From Sutterella wadsworthensis (GTDB lineage: Bacteria; Pseudomonadota; Gammaproteobacteria; Burkholderiales; Burkholderiaceae_F): a stretch of 64,000 bases of DNA. A program made the translations under genes and the position numbers. Where the stretch lies: the NCBI RefSeq assembly GCF_003315195.1, contig NZ_QNRV01000010.1:1-64000 (forward strand), written 5' to 3'. Of the stretch, positions 20,115-28,156 are shown piece by piece (within the stretch, counting starts at the first letter, position 1; every line of letters begins with the position of its first letter). The notes below the pieces were generated by a model. That model was not told the DNA's origin and searched no databases. It saw only the letters and a program-made list of their open reading frames with translations.

Positions 20115-21074
20115 ATGCAACGTCGCGAACTTTTCCGTCTTGGAGCTTTGACCGGCATCGCCGCTGTAAGTGCTTCATTGCCGGCACGTGCCATGCCCTG
20201 CAGAAAAGATTGGGGGCTATCCGCCATTCATCTGACTGCCCTCAATTTGAAGCCAGAAGATCTTGCTATTCAGGCGCATCGAGCCGGATATTCTGCTATC
20301 GGCATTCGCATCAATCCGATCTCTAAGGGGTCGGTGGCATATCCCTACAAGGCAGGAAGTGCCGAAATCAAAGCATTCAAGAACCTTTTGAATGATCTTG
20401 GCATGCGTGTCCAAGGTGTCGATGGTTTCGCACTCAATAGCTTCACCGATCCGATGCAGTTTCAAGCGATTTTTGACACTTGCGGCGAGCTCGGCATCAA
20501 GAGCCTCTGCATCTGCGGCGATGCACCTGATAAAGAGAAATTTGCGAATATGTTCGGCAAACTGTGCGACATGGCAGCACCATACGGATTCCGAATTGAT
20601 CTTGAGTTCATGGCATGGCGCACCATCGGCACGCTTGAACAAGCCTATGAGCTCGTTAAGATGGCCGACCGTAAGAACGGAACCATCGCGGTCGACTCAC
20701 TTCATCTATACCGTTCGGGCGGAACGGCCGCCGACATCGATAAAGTGCCAGCTCGCTTCCTCGGCGACATTCATCTTTGCGACGCCGTGCGTACGCCACC
20801 GATTGACATGAAGCTCATTCAGATGGTGCGCGAAGGACGTGCCAACCTTGACAGTACAAGCGGAACGCCAAAAGGCTTTGAAGGACTTGTTCGAGAAGCC
20901 CGAGAAGGTCGCCTGCTTCCAGGCGATGGAGAGCTTCCGCTTGTTGATTTCATGAAGCACATGCCGCGCAGCTGCGCCATTGGCGTGGAAGTCCCTGTAC
21001 CAGGCTTAGACAGTCAGACTGTCTTGAACCTCTCTTACGCACACTCGGTGCGTGTGCTTGAGAAACTCTGCTGA
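20115..21074 (+). CDS. Tat-exported xylose-isomerase-like TIM-barrel protein (sugar phosphate isomerase/epimerase family)
   Basis: 319 residues. The N-terminus MQRRELFRLGALTG with a hydrophobic stretch to ARA is a twin-arginine signal, so the folded protein should act in the periplasm. The rest is an AP-endonuclease-2/xylose-isomerase TIM barrel. Likely metal ligands are E164 (IDLEFMAW), D194 and H197 (VDSLHLYR), H220 (GDIHLCDA) and E292 (GVEVPV), and the family's RLLPGDGELPL loop is present. This fold includes 3-dehydroshikimate dehydratases as well as sugar isomerases. With a secreted 3-dehydroquinate dehydratase 5 kb away, a role in quinate/shikimate turnover is plausible but unproven. AAGGAG lies 8 bases before the ATG. 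Confidence 0.8.
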   Translation: MQRRELFRLGALTGIAAVSASLPARAMPCRKDWGLSAIHLTALNLKPEDLAIQAHRAGYSAIGIRINPISKGSVAYPYKAGSAEIKAFKNLLNDLGMRVQGVDGFALNSFTDPMQFQAIFDTCGELGIKSLCICGDAPDKEKFANMFGKLCDMAAPYGFRIDLEFMAWRTIGTLEQAYELVKMADRKNGTIAVDSLHLYRSGGTAADIDKVPARFLGDIHLCDAVRTPPIDMKLIQMVREGRANLDSTSGTPKGFEGLVREAREGRLLPGDGELPLVDFMKHMPRSCAIGVEVPVPGLDSQTVLNLSYAHSVRVLEKLC

Positions 21075-21084
21075 GTTCAAATCA

Positions 21085-21123
21085 GACGCCACAGTAGCAC
21101 TTTGACTTTAGCGGCGTCGTTTA
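21085..21123 (+). terminator. Weak hairpin between convergent genes
   Basis: gacgcc/ggcgtc stem (21085-21090 with 21113-21118) followed by gttta, between the TIM-barrel gene and the convergent flavoprotein gene. The stem is short and the loop long, so this is a moderate-confidence terminator. Confidence 0.4.
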
Positions 21124-21132
21124 TCAACCTTT

Positions 21133-22545
21133 TCAACGAGTTTGGGTTGCTGCTTCCTTTCCGGCAATCCGTCCGTAAACAATACAATCGGTAATCGCCC
21201 ATCCGCCTACTCGGTCGGCCCCATGAAGACCTCCCGTTACTTCTCCTGCTGCGTAAAGGCCGGGAATCACCGAGAGGTCTTTACGCAGAACGCGTGCACG
21301 TTCGTCAAAACGAAGACCACCACAGCAATAGTGAACATAAAGGTGTTCCTTGCCGTAGTAGTACGGCGGCTGAGAAATATCCTGCGTAAATGTGGTCTTC
21401 CCGAAATCAAAATCGACACCTTCGCGCACGAAACGGTTGTAGCGTTCAAGCGTTTCCTTCAGCACTCGTGGCGAGACCTGCATCCCGGCAGCCATCTCCT
21501 CAATGCTGTCGGCTTTTTGCACAATGTCCTTCATGAGCTTTACAGAGCGACTGGCTCCCTTCGAAGATTGTGAATCTGTAACGACCCAGCATTCTCGATT
21601 AGGCAACTGCCAAATCTTTGATGCGATATGTTTCCACGAATCCCCCTCATTGACAAAGCGTCGGCCTTCCCCGGTGAGATAAATATCGGCACCAACATAG
21701 TCCGTGAGCCGACCTCCCCAGAAGGGAATGATTTGGATGCAGTCCATGTCAACCAAATCTGCGCCGAGTTTCCGTGCGAGGACAATACCGTCACCAGTCG
21801 CCGGATCTGCACCTTCTCGATAAGGGTCTGCTGTTGTCGTGAAAGTTGCATCCAGCCGAGGATCATAGTGTTCCCGCATGGCAACATTACCGCCGAAACC
21901 GCCAGTAGCAAGAACGATGGCTTTGGCAGTGAACATTTTCTCCACGCCATTGACTCGTGCTCGAATGCCAGAGATAGCGCCTTGAGGCGTCACATAAAGC
22001 AAATTGGCTTCGGCGTTCAGAAGTGTCGTCACGCCATGCATGCGCGCGGCCTTGTTAAGCGTAACGATGTAGTCATACCCCGCTCTCACCAGACTGGGAA
22101 TGAAACTGCGCGAGGTGAGACCGGCTAAAGTCTGATAGGACTGCGGCGTCCAGACCAGTCCAAGAGAAGAAAGCCATTGATGTGCATCCTCGCTTTTCTC
22201 CACAAGCTGACGGACGAGTTGGGGATTGCCTCGTCCTTCTCCGGTTTTTAGAAAAACTTCCATTATTCGTTCAACAGCTTTTGTGTATGTAGCTTCATCT
22301 GCACCATCGTGCACGAGAACGCTCATATAGCCTGTCGAAAGAATGGTGTGCCCACCTAAAGTCGGCGTTTTTTCTAAAACCAAGACTCGCTTAGACCCGT
22401 TCTGTGCCGCACTCACTGCAGCAGAGAGCCCGGCAGCACCGCTCCCTACAACAATGACATCGTAGTTTTCAGCAGTTGATTCCGCTGCGAACGTCATTGC
22501 AGGAAGCGCTCCCAATACAAACAGAACATCTCTACGACTCAACAT
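21133..22545 (-). CDS. Tat-exported FAD-dependent oxidoreductase, fumarate-reductase flavoprotein family
   Basis: 470-residue flavoprotein with a twin-arginine-like signal (LSRRDVLFVLGALP). FAD-binding GSGAAG is at 34-39 (VIVVGSGAAGLSAAV), with EKTPTLGGHTILS and ATGGFGGN. Active-site segments of the fumarate/urocanate reductase family are kept: GEGRRFVNE (about 292-300), VHYCCGG with H405, and HGADRVGG with H441 and R445. One of the usual paired histidines is tyrosine (Y406), suggesting a substrate other than fumarate, probably another enoate. It lacks haem motifs and an FMN-binding domain, so electrons must come from a partner. It is last in an operon with the sensor kinase and response regulator; its ATG overlaps the regulator's TGA by one base. 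Confidence 0.87.
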   Translation of the reverse strand: MLSRRDVLFVLGALPAMTFAAESTAENYDVIVVGSGAAGLSAAVSAAQNGSKRVLVLEKTPTLGGHTILSTGYMSVLVHDGADEATYTKAVERIMEVFLKTGEGRGNPQLVRQLVEKSEDAHQWLSSLGLVWTPQSYQTLAGLTSRSFIPSLVRAGYDYIVTLNKAARMHGVTTLLNAEANLLYVTPQGAISGIRARVNGVEKMFTAKAIVLATGGFGGNVAMREHYDPRLDATFTTTADPYREGADPATGDGIVLARKLGADLVDMDCIQIIPFWGGRLTDYVGADIYLTGEGRRFVNEGDSWKHIASKIWQLPNRECWVVTDSQSSKGASRSVKLMKDIVQKADSIEEMAAGMQVSPRVLKETLERYNRFVREGVDFDFGKTTFTQDISQPPYYYGKEHLYVHYCCGGLRFDERARVLRKDLSVIPGLYAAGEVTGGLHGADRVGGWAITDCIVYGRIAGKEAATQTR

Positions 22546-23177
22546 CAGCAGTTCTCCCTGCTGAGAATTTCAACCGTAATAAAAATCCGTGTGAGTTCAG
22601 CAGTACTCTTCACGCCAAGCTTGGCCTGCAGGTTTGCTCGATGCATCTTGACTGTTGTTTCCTCAATACCAAGCGATCGGGCGATTTCCTTGTTTCGCAT
22701 ACCCTCAGAAAGTAGTTTGGCAACCTCACGTTCTCTCCCAGTCAGTTTGCCAAGTCTTTCACGCAGGTCTGTCAACTCCTCTTCTCGTGCCGTCTTCTGA
22801 ATGGTCCGTGCAACTGCTGTCGTCACTCGTTGGAGTAGCTTCTGCGGCTGAACTGGTTTTTCAAGAAAGTCGACGGCTCCATGCCGTATCGTATGGGTTG
22901 CCATCGCAATGTCGCCATGAGCAGAAAGAAAGATGATCGAAATATTTTTGATCTCACGCCGCATGAGCTCCTGCTGCAGTTCGAGTCCTGTCATGCCAGG
23001 CATGCGAACATCGAGAATGAGGCATCCTGGCCGAGTGAGTTCATCATCGGACAAAAAAGCGAGAGCGCTCTCATAGGTCTTAACGCTCCAACCAACGGAC
23101 GCAAGGAGCATCTTCTGTGAGTTGCGAAGTTCCTCGTCGTCGTCAACGATTCGGATGAGCGGAAGCGTCGTGGTCAT
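22545..23177 (-). CDS. Response regulator, NarL/FixJ type (TtrR-like)
   Basis: 210 residues. The receiver domain (about 8-120) has the phospho-aspartate in LILDVRMPGMTGLE, the threonine/serine switch in FLSAHG and the lysine in LEKPVQP. The C-terminal LuxR-type helix-turn-helix reads LTGREREVAKLLSEGMRNKE, then ETTVKMHRANL. The arrangement is that of FixJ/TtrR. Its ATG overlaps the kinase stop by 4 bases, and the flavoprotein gene overlaps its own stop, so three proteins are made from one coupled mRNA. Likely targets are the flavoprotein operon itself and the divergent dehydratase gene at 25094. Confidence 0.92.
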   Translation of the reverse strand: MTTTLPLIRIVDDDEELRNSQKMLLASVGWSVKTYESALAFLSDDELTRPGCLILDVRMPGMTGLELQQELMRREIKNISIIFLSAHGDIAMATHTIRHGAVDFLEKPVQPQKLLQRVTTAVARTIQKTAREEELTDLRERLGKLTGREREVAKLLSEGMRNKEIARSLGIEETTVKMHRANLQAKLGVKSTAELTRIFITVEILSRENC

Positions 23178-24931
23178 CGGTCTCCCTCCAATGCTTCAAA
23201 ATCAACCAAAACCTGTATTCCTCCCGCAGGAAGCCGTTCGATAACAATAGTTGCCGAATGTGCGTCAGCGATGCTACGGATGATGCCCAGCCCCAACCCT
23301 AGTCCTCCGGAGGTCGAGTCACTAGCCTGAGTGAGACGCGCAAACGCTTCATCATCCAGTTTTGGACCGTTGTCTGCCACACAGAGACGATAGTTGCCGT
23401 TAACCAGAGTAACAGACACCCAAATCATCCCATCAACACGGCTCGAGACTGCATGAGCCGCGTTCTTGAGGAGATTAAGCAATAGGATTTCAAGCTCTAA
23501 TTCATCACCCTGAATGAAGGCATTGGAGGCTAAATGCTCAACTCGCACAAGAGGCGAGAGGTCAGAATAGTGCGAGAGACTCATCAAGGCTTTTTGGACG
23601 ATCCCATCGAGCATGCAAGGTGCGTGATGAGCATCCGGGCGTTTCACGTATGAGCGCACACGATCAATGATCGCTGAAATGCGGAAGGCCTCACGTTCGA
23701 TGCTTTCTGCAGTTTCATCGAGTTGGTCATCGTCGACGCAGAGTACTTCAAGCCTCAACTTCGTCACCGCGATGTAATTCACGATTGCCGCCACGGGCTG
23801 CTTAAGTTCATGAGCGATCATGGAAGACATCTGTGCAGCGATCGTATTTCTTTCCATCCTATTGATGCGCTTGGCCATCGCCGCTTCCCGACTAGCAATT
23901 GCCTCCTTCTCAGCAATCGTTACCTTCAAGTCTCGAGTACGACGATTCACCAACCAGTTAAGCCGCACTTCATTGAGAAGCAACAAGCCAATTCCCAATA
24001 TGCCGAGTGCGATCTCACGACTGAAGCGATGAATGAATTCCTTAAGTGTCCATTCTGGCGGGGCCCATGGCCCAATCTGCAGCGTGGCATAGAGCGAAGC
24101 GACTTCGTCAAACTTTCCTGCAATCTGCCAGGAAAAAGTGGGCTCTTCAGGCATCGTAAGCAACGCAATGCTCACATCCTTCAGCAATGTCGGCTGTGAA
24201 AAGTTGAGGGCTCCAAAAACAAGGTCGGGATAGAGTGACGAGGAGTGTGCGCAAGTGAGTCCATCGTAGTGATGCTCGTTGATGACTCGTAATCGCCCTT
24301 CGTCCAGAAGACCTGACGCCGTTGCCTTCTCCAGCTGACAGGCACTTAGCACCCCCGCATCACTTTTGCCTGAAAGCACGTTCGTAATCACGTCCGGGAT
24401 TTGAAACGTCAGAAAATGCACCTCCCGAAAAAACGACTTTTCATCATATCCCTGCCGATGGATTTCTCCCTGCAATGCGAGCCAACCGCCAAGACTGTCT
24501 GGCAGGGAAGCCGCTACCGTTTTGTCTCGCAGATCTGCAAGCGAGTGAATTGTCGTATTGGTACTGGGGACAATCAGCGTCGAACCGACGGAGTGTACTG
24601 GATCAGCGGCACGATTCGTCTTGCGCACGGCGAGCGCTTGAGCACCGTAAACGTTGATGAGTTGGAGAAAGACGTCGCTTGGTGCCACGATGAAATCGGG
24701 GCGAATACGTCCTACATCATCGATCGTACGGTAAACGGAGAGCTCTAAGAGTTCAATTCGCCTGCCTGGGAGAGCCTTTTCAAGCCTCGCAATCGTCGGG
24801 TTAAGAGTCTCCGCCCTCCATCCCGGTTCATTGGTGTCCACGATGCCGACTACCACCCGTTCCTTCTCTGCGGCAAGCGCAGAGGAAACTATTAGCAGCA
24901 TGACGGTGAGCAGGACAATTAGCGTCTTCAT
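23174..24931 (-). CDS. TtrS-like sensor histidine kinase with phosphonate-binding-type periplasmic domain
   Basis: 585 residues. Signal peptide (1-20, ending SALA-AEKE), then a PhnD-like solute-binding domain (about 25-290: GIVDTNEPGWRAETLNPTI, LIVPSTNTTIHSLADLRDKTVA, GKSDAGVL). A single membrane segment follows near 300-325 (EIALGILGIGLLLLNEVRL), then a coiled linker, a phosphoacceptor region MIAHELKQPVAAIVNY and an ATPase domain with NLLKNAAHA, DNGPKL and GGLGLGLGI. This is the layout of the tetrathionate sensor TtrS, in which the periplasmic domain senses an electron acceptor or substrate. No ttrA/B/C genes are present, so the ligand is probably different, perhaps the substrate of the adjacent exported enzymes. 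Confidence 0.9.
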   Translation of the reverse strand: MKTLIVLLTVMLLIVSSALAAEKERVVVGIVDTNEPGWRAETLNPTIARLEKALPGRRIELLELSVYRTIDDVGRIRPDFIVAPSDVFLQLINVYGAQALAVRKTNRAADPVHSVGSTLIVPSTNTTIHSLADLRDKTVAASLPDSLGGWLALQGEIHRQGYDEKSFFREVHFLTFQIPDVITNVLSGKSDAGVLSACQLEKATASGLLDEGRLRVINEHHYDGLTCAHSSSLYPDLVFGALNFSQPTLLKDVSIALLTMPEEPTFSWQIAGKFDEVASLYATLQIGPWAPPEWTLKEFIHRFSREIALGILGIGLLLLNEVRLNWLVNRRTRDLKVTIAEKEAIASREAAMAKRINRMERNTIAAQMSSMIAHELKQPVAAIVNYIAVTKLRLEVLCVDDDQLDETAESIEREAFRISAIIDRVRSYVKRPDAHHAPCMLDGIVQKALMSLSHYSDLSPLVRVEHLASNAFIQGDELELEILLLNLLKNAAHAVSSRVDGMIWVSVTLVNGNYRLCVADNGPKLDDEAFARLTQASDSTSGGLGLGLGIIRSIADAHSATIVIERLPAGGIQVLVDFEALEGDR

Positions 24932-25093
24932 AGGTTCGATTCTATGAACGCCACCTGTACTTCATCTACCTCACAAAGTAGGTGGTTCGGAATCAGAGCG
25001 ACTTTTAGATTGAATGCCAACCACGAGAAGTGCTGAGCACCTCGAATTCGAGCAGCTATCCGCCCAGCACAGGCTTTTCAAGGAGAAACCGCC
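24932..25093. promoter_or_regulatory. Divergent promoter region, sensor kinase / dehydratase
   Basis: 162 bases between the two-component operon (minus) and the exported dehydroquinate dehydratase (plus). AAGGAG lies 8 bases before the dehydratase ATG. The shared region is the natural site for the response regulator, but no clear operator could be defined by eye. Confidence 0.4.
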
Positions 25094-26026
25094 ATGTTCG
25101 ATCGCCGCTCCCTCATCAAGTCCGCTGCCGGCAGCATGGCCGGAGCATTCCTTGCTCCCGCTTTTGCTTCATCCGTTCTCAGTCCTGACGATAAGCTCAT
25201 GCCTGTTGATACTCGCAACGGACGAAGCGGCTGGGCCAAACCCGTCAAGCAGGTCATTCAAATCAAAAATTGCCGCATTGGTGAAGGTACGCCGAAAGTG
25301 ATTGCATCTACAACGGCAAAAACGCCCGAAAGCTTTCTGAAGCTCATGAAGGAATATGCCGAGATGCCTGAACTTGACGCCATTGAGATGCGCCCTGACT
25401 ACATCGGGGAGCTCTCTGGCAAGGAGTTTGCCGATCTTTCTCGAGAAGCTTACAAGCTCGCCGGCAATAAACCCGTCCTCATGACTTTCCGTGACAAAAC
25501 CGAAGGTGGCGGTCGTCATGTAACCGATGACTGGTACGGTCAGTTCTACACGGAAGTACTCAACAACGGTGCCGTCGATTGGATCGACATTGAACAGTTC
25601 CGAGATATCTCCGTCTGCCGAGAAATTGTCAAACTTGCCAAAGCCAAAGGTAAAGTGGCGATGTTTTCCGACCATGAGTTCAAGTGGACCCCGTCGGAAG
25701 ACGAAATCATTCGGCGTCTGCTTATGCAGGAAAAGGAGGGAAGCGACATTCTCAAACTCGCCGTCATGGCACACAACACCGGTGATGCACTGCGCCTGAT
25801 GAGCGCCACCTGGAAAGTGCGAAACTACTACAGCGGCAAGCCAATGCTCACGATGGCCATGGGTCGCTGGGGCGTGCTTTCTCGCGCTACAGGTGAATTT
25901 ACCGGTTCGGACCTCACGTTCGCCATGGTGGGTGGCATTCCCTCTGCCCCAGGCCAGATTCCGTACAAAGACGTGAAAAAAGTCATGGACATCCTTCACG
26001 ATGCAATGTACCCGAAAGGTGCCTAA
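25094..26026 (+). CDS. Tat-exported type I 3-dehydroquinate dehydratase
   Basis: 310 residues. Twin-arginine signal FDRRSLIKSAAG followed by a hydrophobic run to AFAS, so the enzyme should be periplasmic; housekeeping AroD is cytosolic. The body is a class I DHQase that dehydrates 3-dehydroquinate to 3-dehydroshikimate through a lysine Schiff base. All key residues are visible: IEMRPD (98-102), TFRDKTEGG with R133 and E137, the catalytic H194 in SDHEF, the Schiff-base K221 in ILKLAVM, R264 in LSRATGE and Q288 in APGQI. It is the first gene of a plus-strand pair with the FMN/FAD flavoprotein and divergent from the TtrS-like kinase. A secreted enzyme implies use of external quinate-type compounds rather than aromatic amino-acid synthesis. 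Confidence 0.9.
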   Translation: MFDRRSLIKSAAGSMAGAFLAPAFASSVLSPDDKLMPVDTRNGRSGWAKPVKQVIQIKNCRIGEGTPKVIASTTAKTPESFLKLMKEYAEMPELDAIEMRPDYIGELSGKEFADLSREAYKLAGNKPVLMTFRDKTEGGGRHVTDDWYGQFYTEVLNNGAVDWIDIEQFRDISVCREIVKLAKAKGKVAMFSDHEFKWTPSEDEIIRRLLMQEKEGSDILKLAVMAHNTGDALRLMSATWKVRNYYSGKPMLTMAMGRWGVLSRATGEFTGSDLTFAMVGGIPSAPGQIPYKDVKKVMDILHDAMYPKGA

Positions 26027-26101
26027 TCACCTAAGGAAAGCACAAACGTCCGCCCTCAAGGGCTGATTTTTCTGAATGATCAACGCATAGGAAATCAACA
26101 T

Positions 26102-27895
26102 ATGCGCAAATTTGCTCTCTTAGCGTTAGCCTCTGCTGTCACCTTGGCTTGGGGAACCGCACAGGCATACACTCCCGGCATCTATAAGGCATCCGCTCCC
26201 GGTATGGGAGGTCCCGTTGAAGTAACCGTTGAGTTCTCAAAAGACGCTATTACCTCCATCACGGTATCCCCCAACAAAGAAACGCCGGGCATTGGTTCGA
26301 CGGCTGTCGAACAACTTCCTGATGCGATTACTAAGAATCAGAGCCTTGGAGTGGACAGCATTTCCGGGGCAACTCGTACGAGCAGCGCCATCAAAGCTGC
26401 CGTTGCAGACTGCGTAAAACAAGCTGGTGGAGATCCAGATGCACTTGCGCTTGTTCCCATCAAGAAGACTGCTGGCTCCAAGAAGTCTCTTGAAACCGAT
26501 CTCTTAATCGTAGGCGCCGGTGGTGCTGGTCAAGTTGCATCAATTCGTGCTTCTCAACTTGGCAAGAAAGTCATTCTGGTTGAAAAGATGCCCTTTGTCG
26601 GTGGCGCCGCAGCGATCAATGGCGGCACTGTCGTGATCCAAGGTTCCAAACTGCAAAGGGAGCTTGGAGTCCTTGACGACAGTCCTGAAATCATGCGACA
26701 AGACCTCCTAAAGAACGGTCATCAGAAAAATGATCTTGGCAAGCTCTCGCTATATGTAAACGGAATCGGTCCGACGATCGACTGGCTTCTCGACACAGGC
26801 CTGAAAATTGATACAAAAGCCGGCTTCACCAATGAAGCTGAGTACAGCAAACCGCGCTGTATTCGTTGGGTCGGCGGCGCTCCGGCAAATATGAAGTTGA
26901 TGTTCGACCTTGTAAAGCAAAGCGGTACGCAAGTTTTTACGGGTACACGCGTTGAAAAACTTCTTGAAGAACATGGCCGTGTAGTGGGTGTTGAAGCGGA
27001 GGGTACAGACGGCACGAAATATACGATCCGCTCCCGTGCAGTTCTTCTTGCTACCGGCGGCTTTGGCTATGCCAAAGATCTCCTTACGGGGAACCTCAAG
27101 CAGTCGCTTTACTACGGTCCTGTCAGCTCAACCGGTGATGGGCATAAGATGGCTAAAGCTGTCGGAGCCAAACTGCAGATGATGGATCTTGGCAAGATTT
27201 ACCCGAACGGCGTTGAAGTTGCTCCCGGTATCGCCAAATCAACTATCTGGGCGAACAAAAATGCCTTTGAAAAAGGTTCTGGTATTTTGATTGCCAAAAC
27301 TGGCAAGCGCGTCATCAGTGAAACGGCTTCCAACAATGCGATCAAAAATGTTGAGCTTAAACAGCCTAAGTCGATGCTCTACATTCTGATGGACCAGCCG
27401 ACGTTCGAGCTCTTCAAAAAAGGACTCAACATTGGCGGCATCACTGAGGGAGAGATCAACACCTGGATTGCGCAGGACGGTAAGAAAAGCCCCTTGCTCG
27501 TCAAAGCCGAGACAATTGAAGCTGCCGCGGAAAAACTCGGCATTAATGCAAAGAACCTTGTTGCGGAAGCTGCCGCCTATAACGGATTTGTCAAAGCAGG
27601 TAAGGATGCTGCCTTCGATCGACCGACCAAGTTCATGACAAAGACAATCTCCACGGAAGGTCCGTTCTACATCATCGAACAACAGCCACGCTTTGCGACG
27701 ACGATGGGAGGAGTCGTAACAAACGACGATTTCAACGTACTTGACGACAAAGGAAACAAGATTGAAGGTCTCTTTGCGGCTGGAGAGCTTGTCGGCGGAG
27801 CCATGGGCGACGACTCCCCTCCGGGTGGCAACATGGGTTGGGCCGTCACTTCCGGCCGACTCGCTGCTGAAGGAGCAGTCAAAACCATCAAATAG
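26102..27895 (+). CDS. Secreted FMN-binding/FAD flavoprotein reductase, urocanate-reductase-like with altered active site
   Basis: 597 residues. Sec signal peptide (cleavage near AQA-YTPG), then an FMN_bind domain with DSISGAT (85-91), where the last threonine (T91) is the expected covalent FMN site attached by ApbE. A fumarate/urocanate-reductase FAD domain follows: LLIVGAGGAG (135-144), FVGGAAAINGG and ATGGFGYAKD. The general arginine is kept (GKRVISETASNN). The usual HH pair before TMGG is replaced (RFATTMGG, 530-537), and the arginine of the HGANRLGG motif is lost (GDDSPPGGN, 569-577). It is therefore unlikely to reduce fumarate. It lies 75 bases after the exported DHQ dehydratase, with a weak hairpin (about 26052-26071) between them. 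Confidence 0.88.
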   Translation: MRKFALLALASAVTLAWGTAQAYTPGIYKASAPGMGGPVEVTVEFSKDAITSITVSPNKETPGIGSTAVEQLPDAITKNQSLGVDSISGATRTSSAIKAAVADCVKQAGGDPDALALVPIKKTAGSKKSLETDLLIVGAGGAGQVASIRASQLGKKVILVEKMPFVGGAAAINGGTVVIQGSKLQRELGVLDDSPEIMRQDLLKNGHQKNDLGKLSLYVNGIGPTIDWLLDTGLKIDTKAGFTNEAEYSKPRCIRWVGGAPANMKLMFDLVKQSGTQVFTGTRVEKLLEEHGRVVGVEAEGTDGTKYTIRSRAVLLATGGFGYAKDLLTGNLKQSLYYGPVSSTGDGHKMAKAVGAKLQMMDLGKIYPNGVEVAPGIAKSTIWANKNAFEKGSGILIAKTGKRVISETASNNAIKNVELKQPKSMLYILMDQPTFELFKKGLNIGGITEGEINTWIAQDGKKSPLLVKAETIEAAAEKLGINAKNLVAEAAAYNGFVKAGKDAAFDRPTKFMTKTISTEGPFYIIEQQPRFATTMGGVVTNDDFNVLDDKGNKIEGLFAAGELVGGAMGDDSPPGGNMGWAVTSGRLAAEGAVKTIK

Positions 27896-27936
27896 CTACT
27901 GCAGCTTTTTTAAGCGTTAAATGTAGATATATTAAA

Positions 27937-27979
27937 GGGATATTGCAAAAGTCCAGACGAAAAGATCATGCAATATCCC
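27937..27979. repeat. Inverted repeat after the flavoprotein gene
   Basis: Perfect 11-bp arms gggatattgca (27937-27947) and tgcaatatccc (27969-27979) about 40 bases past the stop codon. It may contribute to termination, but there is no T-run directly after it. Confidence 0.5.
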
Positions 27980-28103
27980 CTTCTTCGTATTTATCTGCGA
28001 TGTTTGAGAAACACCGTATTAACTCGAGATCCAACTCACAATCATGGTGAGGACAGAGGATTTTCATCACTTGCTCCCAGATGTGCTGCCCGACGGCATC
28101 TCA

Positions 28104-28136
28104 AACAAACAGCGCGAATGTTTCGCGCTGTTTGTT
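28104..28136. terminator. Perfect 15-bp hairpin with 3-base loop (bidirectional terminator)
   Basis: Arms 28104-28118 and 28122-28136 pair perfectly around a 3-base loop (tgt). The AT-rich base of the stem gives T-rich ends on both strands (gtttgttgt on plus). It lies between the convergent flavoprotein and molybdoenzyme genes and probably stops transcription in both directions. Confidence 0.7.
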
Positions 28137-28156
28137 GTAACTTCGCCAAGGCAGAC

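Noticed and set aside
25094-26026. Ordinary shikimate-pathway aroD
   Set aside because: The twin-arginine signal and the neighbouring exported enzymes do not fit a cytosolic biosynthetic role.
26052-26071. Full terminator between the exported dehydratase and the flavoprotein
   Set aside because: The stem is only 4-5 bp with a tetraloop; at best a weak attenuator, so the two genes are still treated as one likely operon.
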